The translations under genes and the position numbers were made by a program. From the NCBI GenBank assembly GCA_013365325.1, contig JABVXV010000681.1, positions 1-15,694 of the forward strand: 15,694 bases of DNA, given 5' to 3'. How positions within the stretch are numbered: the stretch's first letter is position 1; each line of letters begins with the position of its first letter. Source of the DNA: Dipetalonema caudispina. Taxonomy: Eukaryota > Nematoda > Chromadorea > Rhabditida > Onchocercidae. The notes beneath the pieces were generated by a model. It was not told the DNA's origin. It saw nothing but the letters and a program-made list of their open reading frames with translations, and did not search any database. This document shows, in pieces, positions 1-10,049 of the stretch.

Positions 1-119
<119 letters not shown>

Positions 120-1400
120 GGGTACCGTTCGAAATATTTCTGAGCATATGTTTTATTAATCAAATTGAAAATAATATTGAATATGTTGACTCCTAAAGAC
201 CAAAAACTGATTGATTTTAAAAACAGAAATGATTCGATCGGTCAATATTTCAATCAATCGTTATAGCTACTTAGAATTAGCTTGTACGTGTATTAAATAA
301 AATTTAATAACATGTATTAGGTATTGCTGAAGTAACAACTTATTTGACCTTTTCGAATCATGCCATCAACGTGTATTAATTATTTCATTGTAAAATCAAT
401 TTTGAAAATTTCATTTTAATATTATTTCATTATAATACTGAATTCTAATTGTAGATTGCATGATAATTTGCATTCTTATATTAGAAATTGTAGCTATTAT
501 TCATTGTTATTATAAAATTCTACTAGCTATTAATTGTAATTAATAACTATAATTTATAATTCATATTTCATTATAGCAATTTCGAAATTTTGCTTTCCTC
601 ATTATTAATATAAAACATAAGAGCCAATTTTGCATCATAAAACTTCCCATCCTTCTTCTTCTTCTTCGTACAGAAATATTAGTTACAAATTAGTTCAGTT
701 GAACATCATTTGATGATATTATGCAGATTTCTATACTTTCTCTTTCTCTTTCTCTCTCCCTCTATCACTCCCTCTCTCTGTTTGAGATATCGCATTGAAG
801 GTCATTGTTGGGTAATGCCATCTGATGTTTTTATTTACTGTTAACGATGTATATACCTGAATAATGAACCCGATTTATGGGTCATCATTATTTCCTCAAA
901 GTTTCATCAATTATAGTATCATTTCGTCTTACCTCATCAATGGTACCATTAATTCCAGTATGACAAAATGATATCATTGTGTAATATATCCACTTCGTAT
1001 TTAACTATTATAAGTAACTTTTAGCCTTTAACAACAATGTTTTGAAATTGACATCGAGATGACCTCATATGACATCAAATCTTGATTTTTTTCTCTGATA
1101 TTCTTTTAATAATTTGGTATTATCAATGTCATTCGTAAGCCTAATTTTATATTATCAACTTACTTAAACAGAAACAAAATTTATTGATTATTCATTAGTA
1201 AAGAAATGCTTCCTAATATCTAATAGTAAAATATCTCAAATTAAACTTGCATAATTTGTACAAATTTTTAAACTACCTATTCAAGAACTTTAATGAGAAT
1301 AAATATAATAGACAGAAGTTTTGCTAAGCTTAAACATTATATAAAATATAGTTAAAATTTTTCCAATGATTCATCAGGTCGAGATTCAAAATTGATTCAT
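120..1400. other. AT-rich non-coding DNA, no gene seen
   Basis: No open frame of useful length and no exon with paired splice sites was found on either strand. The stretch is AT-rich and carries a CT-rich tract (736-779) and a perfect 12-base palindrome, AATGATATCATT, at 967-978. GGTACC occurs at 121-126 and again near 952, probably by chance. Distal regulatory DNA or a fragment of a long intron cannot be excluded. Confidence 0.6.
736..779 (+). repeat. CT-rich low-complexity tract
   Basis: A nearly pure pyrimidine run of TTTC, TCTC and CCTC units. It is the smaller counterpart of the CT tract at 8079-8123. It could pass for a splice polypyrimidine tract, but no coding exon follows. Confidence 0.85.
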
Positions 1401-1401
1401 T

Positions 1402-1427
1402 AATGATTTGCTGCTAAGCAAATCATT
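1402..1427. repeat. Perfect 11-bp hairpin with GCTA loop
   Basis: AATGATTTGCT (1402-1412) and AGCAAATCATT (1417-1427) are exact reverse complements around a four-base GCTA loop. The right arm's GCTAAGCAAA core recurs just downstream (about 1455-1464) within TTGCTAAGCAA, itself a small palindrome, and GCAAAAGTCAT occurs twice (about 1431-1441 and 1460-1470). The 70-base patch is therefore a cluster of related inverted and direct repeats, possibly a short element remnant. Confidence 0.8.
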
Positions 1428-2420
1428 TATGCAAAAGTCATGAATAATATACTTGCTAAGCAAAAGTCATAGTCAATCTTTGACCTATAATTAGTCGTAA
1501 TTATACTAAAATTGTTCTCTTTGCAAATATTACCATAATTTTAAGTAAGTTAGTTATTTTGACTTATTTTTTATGAAAATTATATTTTGAATAAAATTTC
1601 GAAAACCAACAAAAGTACATTATTCATTAATCTTTTACTAAGACTTTTTTCGCATAATCATACTATGATAATGATTGATATCCGATTGGAAAACGATATG
1701 ATTATTATGTAAAAGATATTAATCATCCTTCGTCATGCTCACATTTTATTAAATTCAATTCTTAGGAATGTATTATTTTAATATTAATATCTATGCAAAT
1801 CATTCGGTACATACAAAAATATTTTACTTTTCCTTTTTCTTCTTCTTTTCTTAGAAATTTTTGATTAATTTTTCAAGAAAAGTATAAGAATTTCATATGT
1901 AAGACAATAGGACGGATGATCCTTTTAGGTTTAAATGGTTTTAGAATAATCTCGATGAAACTATCTTTAGCTTTATTTGTTAGTTTAGTAGCTTACAGAG
2001 ATCATGCAAAGTCACTTTTTCAATTCTTGTTGATAATGATAATACTGAATAAATTACCTGCGAGAATATTTCAGAAATTCGTGAAAATTTTTGAAATTCT
2101 CCAAATCTTTCAAAATTAAAATTATGGAATTTGGAAATTTCACTTATTTCCACTGTATGCAAAAGATAATGCTGTTCATTCGAACATTCAAACAAAGTAA
2201 CACAGAAAATTCTTCAAATTTTTAAATTTGAGACTTTATGAGTTAAATTTGAAAATGACAAATGTTAGATATTTATTTTTCATGCAAACAAACTCATTAA
2301 TTATACTATGACATTGCAAATATATGCTTTCAAATAATGTTTGATACTAATATTTATTGGATAAATGTACTGCGACTAACAAAATGACTAAAGGTTTTTG
2401 TGAAAATATAAGCCTCGAGT
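1428..2420. other. AT-rich DNA, no supportable gene
   Basis: Two overlapping opposite-strand frames, 1916-2119 (+) and 1980-2195 (-), stay open for about 70 codons. Their translations are dominated by Ile, Phe, Leu and Asn, as expected for AT-rich noise. Neither has flanking splice signals or a recognisable motif, and I do not call either a gene. Confidence 0.55.
1626..1723. repeat. Imperfect inverted repeat
   Basis: The outer arm ATTAATCTTTTAC (1626-1638) pairs with GTAAAAGATATTAAT (1709-1723) apart from a two-base bulge. Inside these arms, CATAATCATA pairs with TATGATTATTATG with an internal bulge. The left side carries about 14 extra unpaired bases. In DNA this AT-rich, an imperfect fold of this kind can arise by chance, so it is recorded as structure only. 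Confidence 0.4.
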
Positions 2421-2480
2421 GTCACAAATTAATTCACGAATTTAAGTTATGTCACAAATTAATTCACGAATTTAACTTAT
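2421..2480. repeat. Tandem duplication, 30 bp x 2
   Basis: Positions 2421-2450 and 2451-2480 are adjacent copies of one 30-base unit starting GTCACAAATT and ending AAGTTAT or AACTTAT. They differ at a single base (G to C near the end). Because 30 is a multiple of three, the duplication stays in frame within a weak 82-codon open frame (2357-2605), where it yields two near-identical ten-residue blocks. That frame otherwise looks non-coding. Confidence 0.95.
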
Positions 2481-2936
2481 ATACCAATATTTTTGCAATA
2501 TTTCTCTATACTTCAAGAATTACTCGACTATCAATTCTTTCTGATATCAATTACTGTGATAGTTTTCTCTTCTTATTGCTAATCATTAGTGATAAAAATA
2601 ATTAACCTAAATAACAATCAAAAACGACAATAATAAATTTTAATAAACATTAATAGCAATATCAATAATAATAACAAATAAAAACAATACCTACAAGTAA
2701 TAATAATTATAACAATGATATCTATGATAAGATCTTTCCTAAGTGAAATTTTTCGTCTGATTCAAATTTGAAATTACGAGTGCGTAATGATTAAATTGTA
2801 GCTCTTAAGAAGGATTGCGTTTAACAAATTGCATTTTGCAAATAAATTGTGTTTTAGTTTGCAGATCCAAAGAGAGCTAAAAACTTGAGCTTAAGTGGTC
2901 ATTTCATTTATCTCTGTGTCATCTTTCGTCTCTTTC

Positions 2937-2953
2937 TTTTTTTTTTTTTTTTT
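2937..2953 (+). repeat. Poly-T tract, 17 bases
   Basis: An uninterrupted run of 17 T, one of several long T runs between 2.9 and 8.5 kb. No A/T-tailed retrogene sequence was seen beside it. Confidence 0.9.
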
Positions 2954-3090
2954 CCTTTTGCAAAAAATATTGAGACATTGAAAGAATAGATTGAATTTTG
3001 GTTGAAAAATAGTGTCTAAGTAAAGAAGACAAAATTTTGTGTCTACATCATGTGTGGAAGAAATATTGAAGTAATTTTTTCTAATATCTG

Positions 3091-3112
3091 TTTTTTTTTT
3101 TTTTTTTTTTTT
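3091..3112 (+). repeat. Poly-T tract, 22 bases
   Basis: The longest T run in the window, 22 uninterrupted T. Its exact length may be unreliable, since homopolymers this long are prone to sequencing error. Confidence 0.9.
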
Positions 3113-3308
3113 CCACTTTGCAAAATTTTAGTTTCATCATTTTTCTGTTATATCCATAAATAATATGAAAACGTAAAAGAAGACTGTATGAACAGATTAC
3201 GGAAAAAGTAGAAAAATAGATTATAGCTAATCATGATATATAATCTTTATTTTTACTGTTATAATAATACATGCGCAATAAATATGGATACACTTAAACA
3301 TATGTAGG

Positions 3309-3354
3309 GACAGACAAAGACAGACAAATACACACACACACACACACACACACA
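3309..3354 (+). repeat. GACAGACAAA x2 followed by (CA)12
   Basis: Two exact tandem copies of GACAGACAAA (3309-3328) run almost directly into twelve CA units (3331-3354). This is a compound microsatellite with no coding signal around it. Confidence 0.93.
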
Positions 3355-3540
3355 TTTGTAAACAAGGAGATGTTTAGGTTTATGTAATTGAACTAAAATA
3401 AAATAATATCAAACGAATAATGTGAATGAACAGATAGGCTAGCTATATCGAATATTTGTTGTTCGCATTGTTCAACAAATAAAACAATTCCCTGGAGGAA
3501 AAGAATTGTATAGGAGAAAAAGAGGTCATAAGGCTTGGCT

Positions 3541-3850
3541 ACTTTTTTCTTTTTTCTTATGACTAAGGCTTTTTTCTTTATCTTTGTTTTAAAATTTACC
3601 TACTTTTTTCCCTTTAACATTAAAACAATTTTTCTTTTTTTTTTTTGCATTCTTTTTACTTTTTTTTTTTTTTTTTTAAAGCTATGCAATATTTCGCTTT
3701 TTTTTTGAAACTGTATTACTTTTTTCACTTTTCTTTTTGTCCATTTTTAAAGCTTCGCTACTTCATCCTTTTTATAAAGCTTAGTTATTTTCATTTATTT
3801 TTCCACTTTATTTCTTATTTTTTCCTTTTGAAACTATTTTAATTTTTTAA
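3541..3850 (+). repeat. T-rich low-complexity block
   Basis: About 310 bases dominated by T runs, including 18 T at 3660-3677. The words AAAGCTATGC, AAAGCTTCGC and AAAGCTTAG recur, hinting at an old, diverged tandem repeat. The 65-codon open frame inside (3645-3842) is almost entirely Phe, Leu, Tyr and Ser and merely reflects T-richness, so I do not call it coding. Confidence 0.75.
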
Positions 3851-4890
3851 AATCTTTGAAAATCTAAGTCATTCATTACTAACAATATTATTTAAACCCA
3901 CTGTAGAATGGACGAATTTCCTCATTCAATGAGTAAAGCTCACTCATCGCTCATCAAATATTGAATTTCCAACTTCGTGATACTGATAATATTGGTTGTC
4001 ATCTAAAAGTTTAAAGTCTATAACTTTGTTAGATGATAGAATTCAATTCATTTTTTGAAATACAATAATTGGAATCTGGCTAATGGCCAAAGGAAGAAGC
4101 GGACAGACGTAGGATATAAGCATACGAATAAATGAAATGTATTCTTTAGTCGATCATCTTTGTAAGCAAAATTTTCGAAGCAACTAACATTGAATCAAAT
4201 AACTAATTTAATTTCTATAATTTAATTTCCATGAGAGTATGCGTTTTATATATCGTTGTATGTATAATACGTACAAATTAGTATGTACAAATAGTATGTC
4301 TGAGCAATATTCAATATTTCCGGCTTACGGCTTCCGACACTAGACCCTTTTAGCCTTTAGCATTGGCCTAATTAACATAAAGCCATTTATGCAATTTCAA
4401 ATTGAGCATTTCTTTTTGGTATTTTATTTTTCATTTCGACAAAATTTACGAAAAAAAAGTTTCTTAGCTTAAAAAAGGCGAAAAATTAATTTCATAAGAT
4501 TCAAGAAGAAACTAATGGGGAACTATTCTAATCTTATGTTTTGAAATAAAAGTTTGGAAATGAAAATATTTCAAAGGGATATGATGGAATTTTGGTCTAA
4601 TAGAATAACAACAAATAATTTTTCATCATTCTGTATCTATCTTTAAAGAAAAAAAGTCCTTTTTTTTTATATTTCTTGACAGCATTTCGATAACGATATA
4701 ATTTTATTACTGATACAAGATATTTTATTTGGGAATTACTAGAAGCAATCAAAATAGGAATAGAAAACGCTCTCTTTTCTCATTAATTGAAATATTATTA
4801 AAGGAATTATTAACGGTTTATACTGATTAATTGAAGTATCGACTATTAATCAGAATGATATGATCAGTAAGTACTAGAATTTAAGACGAG
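3851..4890. other. AT-rich DNA, no gene seen
   Basis: Mostly low-GC sequence without usable frames. Two short patches are distinctly less AT-rich: about 4075-4125 (around GGCCAAAGGAAGAAGCGGAC) and about 4318-4370 (around CCGGCTTACGGCTTCCGAC). Both were read in all frames, and only peptides under 30 residues appear, without matching splice sites. They might be conserved regulatory patches or remnants of older elements. Confidence 0.5.
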
Positions 4891-4997
4891 TTTACAGTAT
4901 ATTTGATATAGCATATAACATATGATTCAGTATATACATAAAACTTCAAATCACATACAGTATGCCTAACATACAGTATACTAAATGTACTGTGTGT
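4891..4997. repeat. CAGTAT repeat cluster with a hairpin
   Basis: CAGTAT occurs four times in 85 bases (4895, 4928, 4958 and 4974), with ACATACAGTAT exact at 4953-4963 and 4969-4979. The last copy forms a hairpin: ACATACAGTA (4969-4978) pairs with TACTGTGTGT (4988-4997), with one wobble, around a nine-base loop. The core CAGTATACT recurs at 12650-12658 in a similar palindrome-rich patch, suggesting a shared short repeat family. Confidence 0.7.
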
Positions 4998-5019
4998 AAT
5001 AGATAACATACGACATATT

Positions 5020-5082
5020 TTCTTCTCTCGCAGATATGATAGGACTGTAGCTATTCACAATATTTTGTCAAAAATAAGATAA
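5020..5082 (+). other. Orphan strong splice acceptor with short open frame
   Basis: A pyrimidine-rich stretch ending in CTCTCGCAG (AG at 5032-5033) looks like a good splice acceptor. One base later a frame opens for 15 codons (5035-5079, beginning Tyr-Asp-Arg-Thr-Val-Ala-Ile-His) and closes with TAA at 5080-5082, which would suit a small terminal exon. I found no partner exon upstream, so this remains an unpaired signal and may be chance. Confidence 0.15.
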
Positions 5083-5795
5083 AATTCTTTCCGGTTAAAA
5101 TAACTCATTCAGCTGATAACAATAGTATAAGCTAACCTAAATTATAGTAAAATTGCGATAATAATATGTTTAAAATATTAGTATAAAAAAACGTTGTCAT
5201 TTAAGTTGGATGATTTTTATACTTTATTCTTGTTAAAGAAATCCCAGAATTTCCGGTATATAGAAACAGCTTTCATAAAGCATATGAAAGATTTAAATTT
5301 TCAGAACCTCTTTCAAAATAAAGGCAAATTTTGGCTATTAAATTACATTAAATATATCGTGTGCTTATTAGATCCATCAACATGTGCAAAATAAAAAATG
5401 ATTTCTCATCTAGGCTTATTCTATAAGAGATTTGACTTAAATTCATTTCATCAAATGCCAAGTACTTTAGGATAAATCTACAATTACAAACATTAGCTAT
5501 TTCCAAAACATGTGATATATTTTCAAGTTTTTTTAAAGCCGTTTTATTTCTTATTTTGGTAAATGCCTTTTTTTTTCTTTTTTTCGTTATTATGTTTAAC
5601 TAACATAAAACTACGTTCAAAACATTTCATATGTTCAAATGGCTGTTTAAGTCAAATCTAATTCTTTTAATGATTGAAAATATCTCGGATAGAGTCAAAA
5701 GTTCATTTGTGTCGTCAGTTAAAATATTATTTTATTTTTCACTCATAGATTTGCCTAACATTAACAGTAACTTTTTTATGCATAATTCAAACAGT
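5083..5795. other. AT-rich DNA, no supportable gene
   Basis: A 66-codon frame ending at 5394 opens only from a TTG, and its composition (Phe, Leu, Lys, Asn, Ile) matches the background. A second frame (5631-5927) runs into the CA-rich tract and is low-complexity downstream. Neither has supporting splice sites. Confidence 0.5.
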
Positions 5796-5844
5796 CACGC
5801 AGACACGCGTACATACAACCACACACATACACCCACACACGTGT
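5796..5844 (+). repeat. CA-rich tract ending in ACACGTGT
   Basis: A degenerate CA microsatellite of ACAC, ACGC, ATAC and ACCC words. It ends in the eight-base palindrome ACACGTGT (5837-5844), which contains the E-box hexamer CACGTG (5838-5843). Inside a CA repeat this hexamer needs only one base change, so it is weak evidence for a bHLH binding site. Confidence 0.75.
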
Positions 5845-8078
5845 ATGGCAAGAAGAAAAACGAACATGTGATAAATACAAAGAAGGGATCAAAAAAGAAA
5901 CAATTCATTTTTTTAAATAAAATTTGAATCATAGACAATAAAACAGGCCATTTATAGATGCTGTTTAAATTTTTTCTTTTATGTTCTTTAGCCAAGGTCA
6001 ACAATGGTCCACATCATTTTTTTTTTTTTTTTTCATTTTTCCCTCCCTTTATTATGTTTGGTTTTAATTATGAATTATGTAAAAGTAGCCATAGTGTGCT
6101 ACGGAATTCTTTTTAATTCCTCATAACATCTCAATTCATATGTAATGAGATTTTTGCGGATAATTTTTACACAACTAAAGCATTTCATTATGTTTTCACT
6201 TCCTTAATTGGAATGAAATGAAATGAAGTGGATTTAATCAAAAAAGATTAGAATGGGCTAAATTAGCTTGGGATAGTCATAATTTAGTTAATCGTTAGTC
6301 GTTTCTTTAGCTAATAATAGACATGCATATTTGTTACAATTTACATGTATTTCTTAAAATTTTCGACGAAAAAAAAAAAAAAAAAGACACATTGGCAGTT
6401 CTATCGGAAATATAAAAATTCTAAAATTATAGGAAAAAATTAAATGTGTGAAACTAAATGCAACATTTACATAATAATTTCGAGATTTTTCCATGTCAGA
6501 TATTTGGTCTAAATAAGTTTTGTTTGTCATATCTGAAATAAATCTGATTTTTACAAACTTTCTAACAAAGAAAAAAAAAAAACTAAAATAAAAACTCGTT
6601 ATCCAGAAATTTAGCAATTAATGATAAATTTTACGAGTTGCTCATTTAAGGAAGAGCAATAATTTAACGATAACAGCCATTATTTAAGAAATTCTTCTGA
6701 ATGATTGATATGTTTAACATTAAAATATGACATTACTTCTTCTATTATTATTATAATTTTGAATAATTGATAGAAATACTGAGAGTGAAATAAATTTAAC
6801 AGCTTAATATTTGTAATAGGTAGATCTTTTCTGACATTTGATTAAGTTTCAAGTTAGAAGCATGAAATATCAACCGAAAGGTTAATTTTTTTTTTTTTTC
6901 GCATCGTACAATCGAAAAAGTATGTTGAAAAAATGGATGGGCAAATAATCTTTCCTTCTTTTTTCTTACTTTTTTCAATTCTTTTTGCGCTCATCTTTCA
7001 ACCTATTTATCATGGACAAATAAATCCGTTTACGGGTTTCCTTCATCTATCATCAAACGAACCGATTACTTTGTTTGCAAAACCAGTTTTGCTTTCTTGC
7101 GCATTTCACATCATCGTTAAAATATTTCATTAATATCACTTTCTCTTCCGCAAAACTATCAAGCATTTACCGCTCTATGATAGAAAATTGAAATCATTCA
7201 ATTCAATGATCTTTTTCACTTTCTTCAACAATTTTTTTTTTTTCCCCTCGGGTTTACGATCATTGCATACATTTGTGGTTAACAGATATAAATGTTTGAA
7301 TTTACGTAAATTTATAATTTTCACTGTTACTTTATTACATTGATCATTTTGTCGTGCCTAAATTTATCATTAATATATATTGTATGTGCATGTTTGCGCC
7401 TATTGATGCATTTAATGTCGATGAACTTTTTACGTAACCTCAATGGATTAAATTAACTGATTGTTACTGCTTTGTTCTAATAACAAATTGTTGTATAATA
7501 TTTATCAATTTCATTTCATACTTGCTTAAAAAAAAAAAAAAAAAAAACCATTCCTGGCATATTATTTTTAGTTCATTTTTTTTTTTTAAATTTTTCTTCA
7601 AATTAAAATTTTGATGCAATAGTATTTTGCTTTTTTTTTTTTGTTTCTGTCATCATAAAACATAATCATTGCTTTTTTTTTTTTTAAAATGACTTTTAAA
7701 CGAATACTTTCCATTAATTATTTCTTTTATTTCCATTGCATTTGAAATAAATCAACTTCAAGATAAAAAAAAAAAAAGTACTGCTCTGGTCAAGGAGCAA
7801 AAATTCTTAAAATAGTTTCCTAAATTAAATAGGTAATTTGAAAATATCACATCATTTCGGTTATTTCCTAATAATATTGATGTGAATTTACATCCATTCG
7901 ATGTTAGTCAGCTCATACTGTACTTTACCGATAATATTAAATCGAATTCATCTCCCTCCGATTATTTAATTCCTCGAATTTTTTGCTGATTTGATTGCAT
8001 CGGATGTTGAACATAGTCATAAAATAGCTTACATTTTCTATGCCAAATTAAACCTTATAAGCTTTCAGTTGGTAATTA
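5845..8078. other. AT-rich DNA with A/T homopolymers, no gene seen
   Basis: Runs of T lie at 6017-6033 and 6886-6899, and runs of A at 6369-6385 and 7528-7547. Shorter runs occur near 7230, 7580, 7635, 7675 and 7770. Several 60-90 codon frames exist on both strands, but each is Phe, Lys, Ile and Asn-rich and crosses homopolymers. Between about 7870 and 7960 two blocks around ATAATATT...GAATT look like a diverged duplication with a period near 60 bases. Confidence 0.55.
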
Positions 8079-8123
8079 CCTCTCTCTCTCTCCCTCTCTC
8101 TCTCTCTCTTTCTCTTCCTCTCT
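8079..8123 (+). repeat. CT microsatellite
   Basis: A pure pyrimidine run of about 45 bases, mostly TC dinucleotides with CCC and TTT interruptions. A 78-codon frame (7991-8227) runs through it as alternating Ser-Leu residues, which is a repeat artefact. Confidence 0.92.
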
Positions 8124-8267
8124 GTCAAAGAATATGTCACAATTATAATGTCTGTTTATTTGCAAAAGTACATTATGAAGATGTCTTCGTCTACATATTA
8201 GTAATATTATTTATTATTTGTATATGAGAATCTGTTTACTATATTGTCGCCTTATTTGTTTGGCTCG

Positions 8268-8422
8268 TTTTTTTTTTTTTTTTCTTTAGCTTCTGTCCAA
8301 CCAAACTAAAAGCTAAGGCTTGTTTATGCAATCACTTTAGACTAGACTTTAATTGAAAAAAAAGGAGACAAGAACTCATCGGATATCGTTTCTTTCGCAA
8401 CTTTTTTTTTTTTTTTTTTTTT
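8268..8422 (+). repeat. Two long poly-T tracts with a small hairpin between
   Basis: T runs of 16 (8268-8283) and 21 (8402-8422) bases flank a 118-base segment. In it, TTAGCTT (about 8285-8291) is the reverse complement of AAGCTAA (about 8311-8317). The exact lengths of the runs should be treated with caution. Confidence 0.8.
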
Positions 8423-8492
8423 ATCTATTTTGTCTTTTTTTTTTAACTGTTGTTATCATCATTGCTGATTGTTGTTAAGCCTAAACATTAGC

Positions 8493-8519
8493 TGAGACTA
8501 GAATTAAATGAGACTAGAA
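8493..8519 (+). repeat. TGAGACTAGAA direct repeat
   Basis: TGAGACTAGAA is repeated exactly at 8493-8503 and 8509-8519, a 16-base period with a five-base spacer. The related word AGACTAGAC occurs about 150 bases upstream, near 8340. Confidence 0.8.
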
Positions 8520-9216
8520 GTGTTTATTTTCAAAAATGAATATCCATTACTAAGCTTTTTTAACAAAATGCTCCATTTTAGTTTAACGTAATTTTCTTTT
8601 TTTTCTTTTTTTTTTTGACTGTTTTCTTGTCTTTCTCTTCCTCTTCGTTTTTTCTTGGAATTTTTATAAATTAAAAATTAATTCAAATATGCAAAATAAA
8701 AGTGCTCTTCTTCTATTCCCTTCCTTCTCTTTTCTGACTTCATTTTTCAGTTATTTTTTTCCATAATTTATGGTAGAATATCATGCATGCATGCATTTTT
8801 TATTTATCCGGAAAATTTCCAGAATTCAGACTAATATCAAATTCAAAATTTAATAATGATGCTATTCTTTGATGAGTCCCCATTTTATTGGAAAAGTTCA
8901 ATTTAACTTTAACTCTTCTTATTTTTTGGTTTTTAAAATGTTAATTATCGAATTAATTTGATCTGAAAATATAGCTGTATTGTAAGAGAAATAGGGAAAG
9001 GGATAGTATTAAATTTGTTTTAACTTTATACATTAATTAGTTTAAGTTATTAGAAAATGGCAAATTATTCTTAGCATTTCTCTTCCATCAAACATATCAA
9101 ATGTCTTCCCATTAAATATTAAATTTTATTAATTTCTCAAAAGAAAGGAATATTTTTAATTAGATCAACTCATTAAAGCGAATACGAAAATTTAATTTTT
9201 TCTCAAACAAAATTTC
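8520..9216. other. AT-rich DNA, no gene seen
   Basis: No frame or splice pair of interest. The only notable word is CATGCATGCATGCAT at 8782-8796, an alternating purine-pyrimidine tract of ATGC units that could adopt unusual helical forms. Confidence 0.6.
8782..8796. repeat. (ATGC)n alternating tract
   Basis: CATGCATGCATGCAT is a tetranucleotide repeat that is self-complementary over most of its length. GCATGC also appears near 9760 and 9837, within the imperfect duplication there. Confidence 0.85.
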
Positions 9217-9264
9217 ATAACAAATTGATAAATTGATGATATTGATGATAACAAATTGATAAAT
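9217..9264. repeat. 17-bp direct repeat, period 31
   Basis: ATAACAAATTGATAAAT occurs exactly at 9217-9233 and 9248-9264. The spacer is itself made of TTGATGATA-like words, so the whole looks like an expanding AT-rich minisatellite. Two further local duplications follow within 600 bases. Confidence 0.9.
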
Positions 9265-9580
9265 GACAATAATGAATTTAACATACACAATATAGCACTC
9301 GAGCAGAGATTAATAACATATTTCGTATATCTATAAATTTTTTAATTTCCTAAACGTATACGCAACAAATTAACATTCTTCAATTTGTATATTTCCGCTA
9401 GAAGCTTAAAAGACATGCCATTAAAACCTGAAAAATATACCTTACCGAAAAATTCATCCATTAGATTTGGCTTATTTTCATTGTTAGACTTTTACATTGG
9501 AACATATTTACAAATGAATCTGGCTCCATGATATATTGTCTTAATGCCTAACAATATCAAAAATATGGTAGCAGTAAAAT

Positions 9581-9660
9581 TACATCAAAACTACCTGTAT
9601 CATCTTGCTACATCAAAGTTACCTTTATGATATTCCTGCATCAAAGTTTTTTACCTTTGC
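9581..9660. repeat. Three imperfect tandem copies, about 30 bp
   Basis: The unit is ATCAAA, then a short T-rich or C-rich spacer, then ACCTNT with a TGC-like tail. Copy 1 spans 9581-9608, copy 2 spans 9609-9639, and copy 3 starts at 9640. The copies share TACATCAAA and TTACCTTT cores with substitutions and small length changes, typical of an old minisatellite. Confidence 0.8.
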
Positions 9661-9741
9661 AATAGCTGTAGTTAATTTCATATTTTCTAGCAAATTTAAT
9701 TTAAGTAAATGATATTGTCAGTAATAAATATGTCAATAGTG

Positions 9742-9846
9742 TCTGATAGTTTCTGATAGCATGCAATTTGCAACTTAAATGATAAGTATGTCTCTCATTT
9801 CAATAATATTTGATAGTTTTTATTAGCATGATAGCATGCAAATTTT
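9742..9846. repeat. Imperfect duplication with GATAGCATGCAA
   Basis: The block at 9742-9769 (TGATAGTTTCTGATAGCATGCAA) is echoed at 9810-9846 (TGATAGTTTTTATTAGCATGATAGCATGCAA). The second copy carries extra bases in the middle. Both contain the palindrome GCATGC. Confidence 0.7.
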
Positions 9847-9952
9847 CAAAAATAAAAAGTACGTTTCATTCACAATACAGACATTTATGAAGTATTATAT
9901 TAATTTACTGAATTTATTCCACCATTTTCCAATTATCAAATTTGAATTTATA

Positions 9953-10049
9953 CTTGCTAAATTTATCCCATCCTTTTAACATTCAACAAGAAGGAAATTA
10001 TAATTTTAGTTCCTGTTGAATGCTGAAAGGATGGAATAACTTTGATAAG
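9953..10049. repeat. Long fold-back hairpin (pre-miRNA-like or MITE-like)
   Basis: The left arm (9953-9996) and right arm (10010-10049) are near reverse complements around a 13-base loop (9997-10009). By hand alignment 33 of 40 right-arm positions pair, with a four-base bulge in the left arm close to the loop. The best part is CCATCCTTT plus ATTCAACA opposite TGTTGAAT plus AAAGGATGG. Several differences would be G-U wobbles in RNA. Its size and shape fit an animal microRNA precursor or a small inverted-repeat element. I recognise no mature miRNA sequence and see no clear target-site duplication. Confidence 0.7.

Larger units (their letters stand above)
2481..3540. other. AT-rich DNA with homopolymer and CA repeats
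   Basis: No gene was found. Around 2600-2720 the sequence is a run of AAT, AAC and AAAC-like words that looks like a decayed trinucleotide microsatellite. T homopolymers lie at 2937-2953 and 3091-3112, and a CA repeat at 3331-3354. Confidence 0.6.

Noticed and set aside
3645..3842. 65-codon Phe-rich frame, membrane-protein-like
   Set aside because: Hydrophobicity here is the direct result of T-richness in a low-complexity block.
5631..5927. 98-codon frame crossing the CA-rich tract
   Set aside because: His/Thr repeats come from the CA microsatellite and the rest is Phe/Leu/Lys-rich background. There is no splice or homology support.
6354..6617. 87-codon minus-strand frame
   Set aside because: It is anchored in A homopolymers read as Phe runs, and the composition equals background.
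7991..8227. 78-codon frame with a Ser-Leu repeat
   Set aside because: The alternating Ser-Leu block is simply the CT microsatellite translated.
9219..9846. CRISPR-like array
   Set aside because: Repeat units differ from one block to the next, spacers are not unique and regular, and the sequence is eukaryotic.
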